Shown here: piece by piece, positions 46,856 to 57,582 of the stretch
Layout: each line of letters opens with the position of its first letter
How positions within the stretch are numbered: the first letter of the stretch is position 1
NCBI GenBank assembly: GCA_003952965.2
Contig: CM025856.1
Span: 31,239,952-31,303,951 of the forward strand
Origin: Morella rubra
Lineage: Eukaryota > Streptophyta > Magnoliopsida > Fagales > Myricaceae
Length of the DNA stretch: 64,000 nucleotides
Direction: 5' to 3'
The notes under the pieces: generated by a model
Database searches by the model: none
Told to the model about the DNA's origin: nothing
The model's input: the letters and a program-made list of their open reading frames with translations, nothing else
Program-made: the position numbers and the translations under genes

Positions 46856-48601
46856 GTTAGATCATTTAGCAAGTAGAGGGGTTAGCTAGCTACCTCTTAT
46901 TTTGTGGATTGGATGTGTAAGTGACTGCACCTATGTATTCTTGTAAGTTTTTTTTTTTGACAGAATTTTTGAGACGACAAATATAATATCTGTTTCTGGT
47001 TTGATGACTATTGTTTTTTGAGTCATTTATTATCCATTCATAAGGGCCTTTAATGGTGTTTATTCATCGCGGAACCAGCTGTGGGGTGGCTGTTAGGAAA
47101 CAGAGTAGAAAGTTGAGTTGTTTTCGCCCCCACATCTGAACAATATAAGATTTATTGTATTGCAGCAGCCAGCGACAAATATAATATCTGTTTCTGGTTT
47201 GATGATATTTGTTTTTTCTAAGTATAATGATTAATAATTCCTATTTGTGTTTTATGATCGACAGATTGGTTTATTATCCATTCATAAGGGCCTTTAATGG
47301 TGTTTATTCATCGCGGAACCAGCTGTGGGGTGGCTGTTAGGAAACAGAGTAGAAAGTTGAGTTGTTTTCGCCCCCACATCTGAACAATATAAGATTTATT
47401 GTATTGCAGCAGCCAGCAGAGATATTATTATGGACAATATAACACGTTTGTGTGAGGGAGAGTCACTCATCCCAAAAAGTCTGTCCTTTTTTGGACTTTA
47501 CTTTCTGGGGGCTAACGAGTCACCAGTGGTTGATTGCAGATAAGACTTACTGGGCTCTCATACAGATAGGACTTATCTCGTTAAAGATATATATATATAG
47601 TTCGATTCCAGCGACAGCCAAAATAAAGTTGGCTCTCTACTGCATCATATTTATAATGACTAGGAGACTGGTAGATCAGCTACCAACTTCTGGGTGGAGA
47701 ATCCAATCGCACAGATATAGCATCTACCATACTGCCTGTCAGCTTCTCTGTCTTTTCTTCTCTTTCTGCTAAGATTATATAAATTTGAACTACTGTGACA
47801 TCGTAAAAGCGCGAAAATCTTGCCCTTTTTTATGGGTGGGTGGGTGGGTGGGGGAGAAAGGAAAAGAGATAAAGAAGCCTCCAGACCCAGTTTTTGAATT
47901 ATAGGCAACTTAATAAGTTATTATTCCCCAACATAAAATAAGAATAAATGCTAAAATAACTCAATCTTAGCTGTCATAAAATATTACAAGTTTTTCCCAT
48001 ATAGAGAATCCGTGTAAACTAAGGAACTTAGACCAAACAGAAAATTGAAAATCTGCATCAGAAAATTGTAAACAACAAATTAATAACCTCCTTAGATTTA
48101 GAAAAAAATAATAATAACCTCCTTAAATGCTGACAAGTTTTTTTGCTACTGGGTGAAGGTGAAAAATGCTAAGAAGGTGTTTCAATTAATTAGCCCCCCG
48201 TTTTCGCTGTGATAACTATCATTGCCTTTGATATCTGAAACCGTGTGCACGTAAGCTTAACAAATAACCTCCAAATATTTTTTTGATCAATCTCGATTCT
48301 CGGGTGTTAAGGCCGGCCCGAGACCGAAGACCCATAAAAGAAAGCCAAGACTACGAGGTCAATGGCTACTGGTGCACCAACTGACTGGACCCACCGCCTA
48401 CCCGGTGGACCCATTCCAACTCCGTATCCCATCACACAATAAATACACGGGGATATCCCCACGTTCACATGCACTCTTTCTCTTCCTCTCCCTCCCTCTC
48501 CTCATCCTTCTTCTTCTTCTTCTTCTATTCCTCCCAACCGCAATTCACATTTTTCAGCATCGGCGTCCTTCTCTCTAGAGCTACCCGACAGCCGAGCCAC
48601 C
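46856..48601. other. Region between tetraspanin copies 1 and 2
   Basis: It holds the 3' flank of copy 1, including a ~190-bp segment (46968-47173) repeated at 47174-47420 with a 67-bp insertion. The unit junction is at about 47752, and the duplicated ~830-bp promoter of copy 2 follows. An ORF at 47452-47772 is repeated in the other units but has no recognisable motif. Confidence 0.75.
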
Positions 48602-51216
48602 ATGTTCCGCGTCAGCAACAACCTGGTTGGCCTCCTCAACCTTGTCACCTTCCTGCTCTCCATCCCGATCCTCGTAGCCGGGATATGGCTCAGTAAACAG
48701 GCAGGCTCAGAATGTGAGCGCTGGCTTGAGAGGCCAGTCATCGTCCTGGGGGTCTTCCTCATGCTGGTCTCCCTAGCCGGTCTCATCGGCGCCTGCTGCA
48801 AGGTCTCCTGGCTCCTCTGGGTCTACCTCCTTGTCATGTTCCTCCTTATTCTCCTCCTCACCGTCTTCACCATCTTCGCCTTCGCCGTCACCAACAAGGG
48901 CGCCGGAGAGGTCCTCTCCAACCGCGGCTACAAGGAGTACAAGCTCGGAGATTACTCCCACTGGCTTCAGGACAGGGTCAACAACACCAAGAACTGGAAC
49001 AAGATTAAGAGTTGCTTGAAGGACAGCAAGGTCTGTTCCAATTTCGCTGACAAGTACGTCAACGACACGGTCGAGCAATTCTATGCCGAGAACCTCTCCT
49101 CGCTTCAGGTATTCGGGGTTCTTTTTATTCTTTTTGTGTGTAATGTTGATTTTGGTCATCTTTTGTTTTGGGGTAGGGGATGTGTTTGTTCTGGGTCTGC
49201 GATTTCATTCTCTTTATTTTCGGTTCAATCTGTTTGATGGAGATCTGATTCGTGCAATTGATTTTATTTTGACGTTTTTCTTTGTTTCGGATTTCAAATT
49301 TAAACTAATTCTATTTCCTTCGTTTCGTTAAAGGTCTGAACTTTAGGTTGAACTGCGTTCAATATTATTTTATTTTGTTTTTTCTATGTGAATTTTCGTT
49401 CGTTTGTTTGGCTCATGATTTTCGAAGTTTCTTTTGTTTTGGTTTCTATCCATTCTGTCCAAAAATTAAAATTTTCATAAGGCCTACTTAACTCTCTTGA
49501 TATCTAAGAGTGAGTGAATATCTGTCTGGATTGCTAGAAAGAAAAAAACGAAAGATCTTTCTGGATCTTTTGTTTTGACTGCGTTTTAAATTTGTCGTCT
49601 TTTGGATGATGAGTGTTTGATATTGTTTTGTAAGTCTGCTGCCTGCGACTTCTTGTGCGACTTCTTGTGATTCATTCTTTTTCAAAAGTAGAAGCCTTTT
49701 TGAGCACAATTTGAACTTTAGAATAATTTTATCAATTTGAACTTTAGAATAATTTTATCAATTTGAACTTTAGAATAATTTTATCTTTTCCAATTACAGT
49801 TATGCTCACGAGAAAGTAGATGCTTGGATTTCTTTTCTGATCTTTTGAAATCAGTCCCATCCTGTGGTTGGTTGTGATTTAAGAGTCATTTGTATATGCA
49901 TGGTCTATGCTTATGTTGGTCTGTTTCGAAAGAACTCCAGTGCTACTTAAAATTTGTGTACCCTGTCGCACGCTTATTTATGATTCCATTTTGCTTCATT
50001 AATAGTTTTCCTGGGAGTTCTATACAAGTGGCTTCAGTAGATGATATCTGGGAGACTGGGACTAATTGTGTGCTTTTTTCTTTCTTTTTTTTTTTTTTTT
50101 GCTTTTTTCATCAATTGGAATTCTCGAACGAACTAGGACTCATTCGATTTCCCGAGTCTTGCATTCTTATCCCCTCTCGCTGTCTTTTTGTTCTTTTTCA
50201 GTGTGTTGCTTGATTCTAGTTTTGATTTTTCACCAAATGGTCCAGATCTGTGATGTTTGTCTTTGATCTCTTGTATCTGTCCATGAAAGTGCATCTTAGC
50301 TGGTGGAAGTTAACATCTTTATGGAGTTTTATATTGCCAAAGCTTATCAAATTGTGTCTTTGGATGCATTTAAATCATGTTTCACCAAAGAAAACAAGAT
50401 TGTTGTTGGATGGTTATCTAGAAGCATGGTGGATTTAGTTTTGTACAAAATTGGTTGTAGATTCATGAGATGAACTTCATATTAGCTTGATTAGAGGTTA
50501 CTTAAGTTGTTCTGTTAGGAAATAACTATGCTTGGTGCTGATGCAGCCATGATTAACGAGATTCATGACATCTAGAGTGGATTGTGGGAGGACCCTTGTA
50601 GATTGTCTTAAGTGTGGCCAAACATCAGATGGTCCCCTCATGTAGTCTTAATATCAATGGGGGTGTTTGGAAAGGTTGTTATGGTGCGGCTATGCGTGTA
50701 GATTTTATGGCCTAGAGGTCAAGAGCTAATGCAAATCTTGTAGGGCAGCATACCACCTTTAAAACATGTGTTGTTTTTCCCCAATTTTAGCAGATAAATC
50801 AAGAATTATGTGCAAGAAATGTGTCGTGTGGGTACAACTAAGATTGCATTGGGTGGCTTATCTCATGCTTCTCGTCATTTATATGTCTTCTAATGTGTTT
50901 GATTGACTTGCAGTCTGGTTGCTGTAAGCCACCGAATGATTGTAATTTTACCTACGTGAAACCAACTGAATGGAACAAGGCCGTGGGTGTTGCTTATGCG
51001 GACACGGACTGTAATGCATGGGAAAATGATGCGAGTGTTTTGTGCTTCAACTGTGAGTCATGCAAGGCTGGATTGCTTGATAACATTAAGAGCAACTGGA
51101 AGAAGGTGGCTATTATCAACGTGATATTCCTCGTCTTCCTCATTGTTGTGTACTCTGCGGGATGCTGTGCTTTCAGAAACAATAGGAAGGACAATGCTTA
51201 CTGGAGTAGATATTAG
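48602..51216 (+). CDS. Tetraspanin TET8/TET9-like, copy 2
   Basis: Exon 1 is 48602-49108 and exon 2 is 50914-51216, giving 269 residues, identical in translation to copy 1. The intron carries a 12-bp tandem duplication (GCGACTTCTTGT twice, about 49644-49667) not found in copies 1 and 3. The 5' leader reads TTTTTCAGCATCGGCG where copies 1 and 3 read TTTTTCGATCGGCG. Splice sites are intact, and its own promoter copy is present. It should be functional as read. Confidence 0.95.
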
Positions 51217-52525
51217 GTTAGATCATTTAGCAAGTAGAGGGGTTAGCTAGCTACCTCTTATTTTGTGGATTGGATGTGTAAGTGACTGCACCTATGTTTA
51301 TTTCTTGTAAAGTTTTTTTTTTTTTGACAGAATTTGAGACGACAAATATAATATCTGTTTCTGGTTTGATGACTATTGTTTTTTGAGTCATTTATTATCC
51401 ATTCATAAGGGCCTTTAATGGTGTTTATTCATCGCGGAACCAGCTGTGGGGTGGCTGTTAGGAAACAGAGTAGAAAGTTGAGTTGTTTTCGCCCCCACAT
51501 CTGAACAATATAAGATTTATTGTATTGCAGCAGCCAGCAGAGATATTATTATGGACAATATAACACGTTTGTGTGAGGGAGAGTCACTCATCCCAAAAAG
51601 TCTGTCCTTTTTTGGACTTTACTTTCTGGGGGCTAACGAGTCACCAGTGGTTGATTGCAGATAAGACTTACTGGGCTCTCATACAGATAGGACTTATCTC
51701 GTTAAAGATATATATATATAGTTCGATTCCAGCGACAGCCAAAATAAAGTTGGCTCTCTACTGCATCATATTTATAATGACTAGGAGACTGGTAGATCAG
51801 CTACCAACTTCTGGGTGGAGAATCCAATCGCACAGATATAGCATCTACCATACTGCCTGTCAGCTTCTCTGTCTGACGATCATTGAAACGAGCTAATCGC
51901 CGGAGCACAGGATTTTGTACTCAATCACAAATTGACTCTATTTTTTTCTGTTTCCTCAAGCATCCTTTCGGATCAGTGACCCGTGGCTCCCACTCCCGAA
52001 CGATCCCTAACTTTTCTGCAGGCCGACCAATCCACCATGATTGAGGCTAAGCGTATACCTAGAGGTGCAAACAATGTCGGCACCGATTAGCTAGTGGGAC
52101 TGCCTTTAAAATTGACTCTATAGACTACCCTTTTGTCTCCGAGCAACTTCAAACACTGGTCTGGTTGTACGAGGGTTTTGAAAGTCACAAGACTGTGTAT
52201 TTTTTTTTTTTTTACTGATAATCCAAGAACTCTCGAGATGGAACTACTTCGTTTATCCGACCCTATAAATTAATTTAAAAGTACTATCAGGATTCTACTC
52301 AACACATCTCAATTTAAGTTAGGACGGTAAAAACGGTATTAAAATTTAAAGTTGAGATACATGAGAACTCAAACTGCTGACTTTACTACCGGACCAAACC
52401 CTGAGGGTTTAAAGACTGTCGTTTGGTTTGTGTGGAATGAAGTAATGTCTTGATCCAAAAAAAAAAAAAATCGTAACAAGAGTTTCCGTGCTCTCGTTAT
52501 CATTATTATTGACAGAACGAGCACG
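51217..52525. other. 3' flank and tail of tetraspanin copy 2
   Basis: This holds the shared 3' flank, then the 640-bp tail up to the gap. A poly-T run lies near 52199-52214 and a poly-A run near 52457-52470. No gene is seen. The matching tail after copy 3 is at 56000-56640. Confidence 0.6.
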
Positions 52526-52625
52526 NNNNNNNNNNNNNNNNNNNNNNNNNNNNNNNNNNNNNNNNNNNNNNNNNNNNNNNNNNNNNNNNNNNNNNNNNNN
52601 NNNNNNNNNNNNNNNNNNNNNNNNN
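52526..52625. other. Assembly gap, exactly 100 N
   Basis: A run of exactly 100 N is the usual placeholder for a scaffold join of unknown length. It separates copy 2 with its tail from copy 3. Confidence 0.98.
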
Positions 52626-55600
52626 TCCCCTCTCCCTTTCTTCTTCTTCTTCTTCTATTCCTCCCAACCGCATTCACATTTTTCGATCGGCGTCCTTCTC
52701 TCTAGAGCTACCCGACAGCCGAGCCACCATGTTCCGCGTCAGCAACAACCTGGTTGGCCTCCTCAACCTTGTCACCTTCCTGCTCTCCATCCCGATCCTC
52801 GTAGCCGGGATATGGCTCAGTAAACAGGCAGGCTCAGAATGTGAGCGCTGGCTTGAGAGGCCAGTCATCGTCCTGGGGGTCTTCCTCATGCTGGTCTCCC
52901 TAGCCGGTCTCATCGGCGCCTGCTGCAAGGTCTCCTGGCTCCTCTGGGTCTACCTCCTTGTCATGTTCCTCCTTATTCTCCTCCTCACCGTCTTCACCAT
53001 CTTCGCCTTCGCCGTCACCAACAAGGGCGCCGGAGAGGTCCTCTCCAACCGCGGCTACAAGGAGTACAAGCTCGGAGATTACTCCCACTGGCTTCAGGAC
53101 AGGGTCAACAACACCAAGAACTGGAACAAGATTAAGAGTTGCTTGAAGGACAGCAAGGTCTGTTCCAATTTCGCTGACAAGTACGTCAACGACACGGTCG
53201 AGCAATTCTATGCCGAGAACCTCTCCTCGCTTCAGGTATTCGGGGTTCTTTTTATTCTTTTTGTGTGTAATGTTGATTTTGGTCATCTTTTGTTTTGGGG
53301 TAGGGGATGTGTTTGTTCTGGGTCTGCGATTTCATTCTCTTTATTTTCGGTTCAATCTGTTTGATGGAGATCTGATTCGTGCAATTGATTTTATTTTGAC
53401 GTTTTTCTTTGTTTCGGATTTCAAATTTAAACTAATTCTATTTCCTTCGTTTCGTTAAAGGTCTGAACTTTAGGTTGAACTGCGTTCAATATTATTTTAT
53501 TTTGTTTTTTCTATGTGAATTTTCGTTCGTTTGTTTGGCTCATGATTTTCGAAGTTTCTTTTGTTTTGGTTTCTATCCATTCTGTCCAAAAATTAAAATT
53601 TTCATAAGGCCTACTTAACTCTCTTGATATCTAAGAGTGAGTGAATATCTGTCTGGATTGCTAGAAAGAAAAAAACGAAAGATCTTTCTGGATCTTTTGT
53701 TTTGACTGCGTTTTAAATTTGTCGTCTTTTGGATGATGAGTGTTTGATATTGTTTTGTAAGTCTGCTGCCTGCGACTTCTTGTGATTCATTCTTTTTCAA
53801 AAGTAGAAGCCTTTTTGAGCACAATTTGAACTTTAGAATAATTTTATCAATTTGAACTTTAGAATAATTTTATCAATTTGAACTTTAGAATAATTTTATC
53901 TTTTCCAATTACAGTTATGCTCACGAGAAAGTAGATGCTTGGATTTCTTTTCTGATCTTTTGAAATCAGTCCCATCCTGTGGTTGGTTGTGATTTAAGAG
54001 TCATTTGTATATGCATGGTCTATGCTTATGTTGGTCTGTTTCGAAAGAACTCCAGTGCTACTTAAAATTTGTGTACCCTGTCGCACGCTTATTTATGATT
54101 CCATTTTGCTTCATTAATAGTTTTCCTGGGAGTTCTATACAAGTGGCTTCAGTAGATGATATCTGGGAGACTGGGACTAATTGTGTGCTTTTTTCTTTCT
54201 TTTTTTTTTTTTTTTGCTTTTTTCATCAATTGGAATTCTCGAACGAACTAGGACTCATTCGATTTCCCGAGTCTTGCATTCTTATCCCCTCTCGCTGTCT
54301 TTTTGTTCTTTTTCAGTGTGTTGCTTGATTCTAGTTTTGATTTTTCACCAAATGGTCCAGATCTGTGATGTTTGTCTTTGATCTCTTGTATCTGTCCATG
54401 AAAGTGCATCTTAGCTGGTGGAAGTTAACATCTTTATGGAGTTTTATATTGCCAAAGCTTATCAAATTGTGTCTTTGGATGCATTTAAATCATGTTTCAC
54501 CAAAGAAAACAAGATTGTTGTTGGATGGTTATCTAGAAGCATGGTGGATTTAGTTTTGTACAAAATTGGTTGTAGATTCATGAGATGAACTTCATATTAG
54601 CTTGATTAGAGGTTACTTAAGTTGTTCTGTTAGGAAATAACTATGCTTGGTGCTGATGCAGCCATGATTAACGAGATTCATGACATCTAGAGTGGATTGT
54701 GGGAGGACCCTTGTAGATTGTCTTAAGTGTGGCCAAACATCAGATGGTCCCCTCATGTAGTCTTAATATCAATGGGGGTGTTTGGAAAGGTTGTTATGGT
54801 GCGGCTATGCGTGTAGATTTTATGGCCTAGAGGTCAAGAGCTAATGCAAATCTTGTAGGGCAGCATACCACCTTTAAAACATGTGTTGTTTTTCCCCAAT
54901 TTTAGCAGATAAATCAAGAATTATGTGCAAGAAATGTGTCGTGTGGGTACAACTAAGATTGCATTGGGTGGCTTATCTCATGCTTCTCGTCATTTATATG
55001 TCTTCTAATGTGTTTGATTGACTTGCAGTCTGGTTGCTGTAAGCCACCGAATGATTGTAATTTTACCTACGTGAAACCAACTGAATGGAACAAGGCCGTG
55101 GGTGTTGCTTATGCGGACACGGACTGTAATGCATGGGAAAATGATGCGAGTGTTTTGTGCTTCAACTGTGAGTCATGCAAGGCTGGATTGCTTGATAACA
55201 TTAAGAGCAACTGGAAGAAGGTGGCTATTATCAACGTGATATTCCTCGTCTTCCTCATTGTTGTGTACTCTGCGGGATGCTGTGCTTTCAGAAACAATAG
55301 GAAGGACAATGCTTACTGGAGTAGATATTAGGTTAGATCATTTAGCAAGTAGAGGGGTTAGCTAGCTACCTCTTATTTTGTGGATTGGATGTGTAAGTGA
55401 CTGCACCTATGTTTATTTCTTGTAAAGTTTTTTTTTTTTTGACAGAATTTGAGACGACAAATATAATATCTGTTTCTGGTTTGATGACTATTGTTTTTTG
55501 AGTCATTTATTATCCATTCATAAGGGCCTTTAATGGTGTTTATTCATCGCGGAACCAGCTGTGGGGTGGCTGTTAGGAAACAGAGTAGAAAGTTGAGTTG

Positions 55601-56640
55601 TTTTCGCCCCCACATCTGAACAATATAAGATTTATTGTATTGCAGCAGCCAGCAGAGATATTATTATGGACAATATAACACGTTTGTGTGAGGGAGAGTC
55701 ACTCATCCCAAAAAGTCTGTCCTTTTTTGGACTTTACTTTCTGGGGGCTAACGAGTCACCAGTGGTTGATTGCAGATAAGACTTACTGGGCTCTCATACA
55801 GATAGGACTTATCTCGTTAAAGATATATATATATAGTTCGATTCCAGCGACAGCCAAAATAAAGTTGGCTCTCTACTGCATCATATTTATAATGACTAGG
55901 AGACTGGTAGATCAGCTACCAACTTCTGGGTGGAGAATCCAATCGCACAGATATAGCATCTACCATACTGCCTGTCAGCTTCTCTGTCTGACGATCATTG
56001 AAACGAGCTAATCGCCGGAGCACAGGATTTTGTACTCAATCACAAATTGACTCTATTTTTTTCTGTTTCCTCAAGCATCCTTTCGGATCAGTGACCCGTG
56101 GCTCCCACTCCCGAACGATCCCTAACTTTTCTGCAGGCCGACCAATCCACCATGATTGAGGCTAAGCGTATACCTAGAGGTGCAAACAATGTCGGCACCG
56201 ATTAGCTAGTGGGACTGCCTTTAAAATTGACTCTATAGACTACCCTTTTGTCTCCGAGCAACTTCAAACACTGGTCTGGTTGTACGAGGGTTTTGAAAGT
56301 CACAAGACTGTCGTATTTTTTTTTTTTTTACTGATAATCCAAGAACTCTCGAGATGGAACTACTTCGTTTATCCGACCCTATAAATTAATTTAAAAGTAC
56401 TATCAGGATTCTACTCAACACATCTCAATTTAAGTTAGGACGGTAAAAACGGTATTAAAATTTAAAGTTGAGATACATGAGAACTCAAACTGCTGACTTT
56501 ACTACCGGACCAAACCCTGAGGGTTTAAAGACTGTCGTTTGGTTTGTGTGGAATGAAGTAATGTCTTGATCCGACAAAAAAAAGAAAATCGTAACAAGAG
56601 TTTCCGTGCTCTCGTTATCATTATTATTGACAGAACGAGC
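52626..56640 (+). repeat. Tandem duplication unit 3, truncated at its 5' side by the gap
   Basis: The sequence starts in the pyrimidine tract of the 5' leader (equivalent to about 48490 of unit 2) and runs through gene, flank and tail to GACAGAACGAGCACG at about 56640. There it passes into unique DNA. The whole block corresponds to 48490-52525 of unit 2. Confidence 0.92.
52729..55331 (+). CDS. Tetraspanin TET8/TET9-like, copy 3 (possible assembly duplicate of copy 2)
   Basis: Exon 1 is 52729-53235 and exon 2 is 55029-55331, giving 269 residues, identical in translation to copies 1 and 2. Intron and 3' flank variants mostly follow copy 2 (for example GGGACTAATTG, CGATTTCCCG, CTATGTTTATTTC). 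The 5' leader (TTTTTCGATCGGCG) and the lack of the 12-bp intron duplication follow copy 1. The promoter is missing into the gap. It may be an allelic contig of copy 2 rather than a true third gene. Confidence 0.9.
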
Positions 56641-57236
56641 ACGTAAGATCTGCCCGCCTCCATCTTTGTCCAATTGCAAAACCATTGAGCCCGACTACAC
56701 TTTTTGTTTTCTACGCAAAGAACAAGTTTCATTAAAGAGGCAATCAACGAGAAATCCTTGGATTGACACTATCTAGATAACGTACAGCAGTACAGGGATA
56801 TAAGATAAGGCGATATTGTCTGTCAGACTCCATTTCCTGTTGTTTTGGCACGGAAGAGCGTGACAGCCTTCCAGGCAATTTTCCAAGAGAACAATTTAAG
56901 CCTATCTTGGAGGAAGCTTCAAATAGTCAACCAGGTACCACGGGGACAGGGTCAGAGTCCTGAAAGGCTCGTAAGTTATAAACCGATTTAAGGGATTTGC
57001 AATCCAACGTACTTTGTGCCCCACATCCAATGTGTTTTTTTCAACCCCGTATACCCCTGGCTCGGACAACACCTTCCTTTTGCTAATTGACGCGGGGTCT
57101 GTTAGCCCAGATGGCTGGGCCTAAGTTTTGGAGGGATGGGCTAAAGGCCGAATATAGGCCCACTACTTTGGGCTAAAAGCTGCTAGCTACTATTCCTAAA
57201 CGAGCCTATCTTATCATTTAAGCCCTTCCCAATTAA
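55332..57236. other. 3' flank of copy 3 and intergenic DNA
   Basis: Up to 56640 this repeats the flank and tail of unit 2. From 56641 it is unique DNA between the tetraspanin array and the transporter pair. No gene is seen. Confidence 0.55.
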
Positions 57237-57450
57237 CCGCTTCAATTCAAATTTTGTGTCTCAAAATTTTTGTCCAACTCCAAAATTTTATCTAATAAAA
57301 TAACTATAAAATAATTTATCTCTTCTAATTCAATCATCTTCTATTATAATAAATATAAAGAATTTATTCAAATCATTTATTTTTATTTTTTCACTAACTT
57401 CCTACTCCAAAAACTTAACTAATCCAAAATTTTAGCATACAAACATAATC
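57237..57450 (-). repeat. AT-rich MITE-like element, reverse orientation
   Basis: The reverse complement runs TATGTTTGTATGCTAAAATT ... to ...AAAATTTTGAGACACAAAAT, collinear with 5475-5690. It lies in the 3' flank of the broken UMAMIT gene. Confidence 0.55.
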
Positions 57451-57582
57451 GCAGATAATTTTTTTTTTTAAAAAAAAAAGCCTTGCAAAAAAACTTAATT
57501 GCGAGATCTCCATTGTCTGAGAAAAAAAAAGACCTTCATTGCCTGGCACAGTGAAAGATTTTCAGAAAAACAGACTTGCAAA

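Larger units (their letters stand above)
43413..47752 (+). repeat. Tandem duplication unit 1 (promoter + TET8-like gene + 3' flank)
   Basis: Homology to unit 2 begins at TCTTCTCTTTCTGCTAAGAT (about 43413 in unit 1, 47753 in unit 2, offset 4340). It includes about 830 bp upstream of the ATG. Identity by eye is very high, with scattered single substitutions and small indels. Compared with units 2 and 3, unit 1 has an extra duplicated 3' segment at 46968-47420. Confidence 0.93.
47753..52525 (+). repeat. Tandem duplication unit 2, with 640-bp tail up to the gap
   Basis: Unit 2 includes promoter, gene and 3' flank. Unlike unit 1 it continues past TCAGCTTCTCTGTCT into a tail (51885-52525). This tail is repeated at 56000-56640 after copy 3. 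The left contig stops at GACAGAACGAGCACG, immediately before the 100-N gap. Confidence 0.93.

Noticed and set aside
47452..47772. A 106-codon ORF repeated after each tetraspanin copy
   Set aside because: It is repeated only because the flank is duplicated; there is no motif, no splice structure, and the start is poorly placed.
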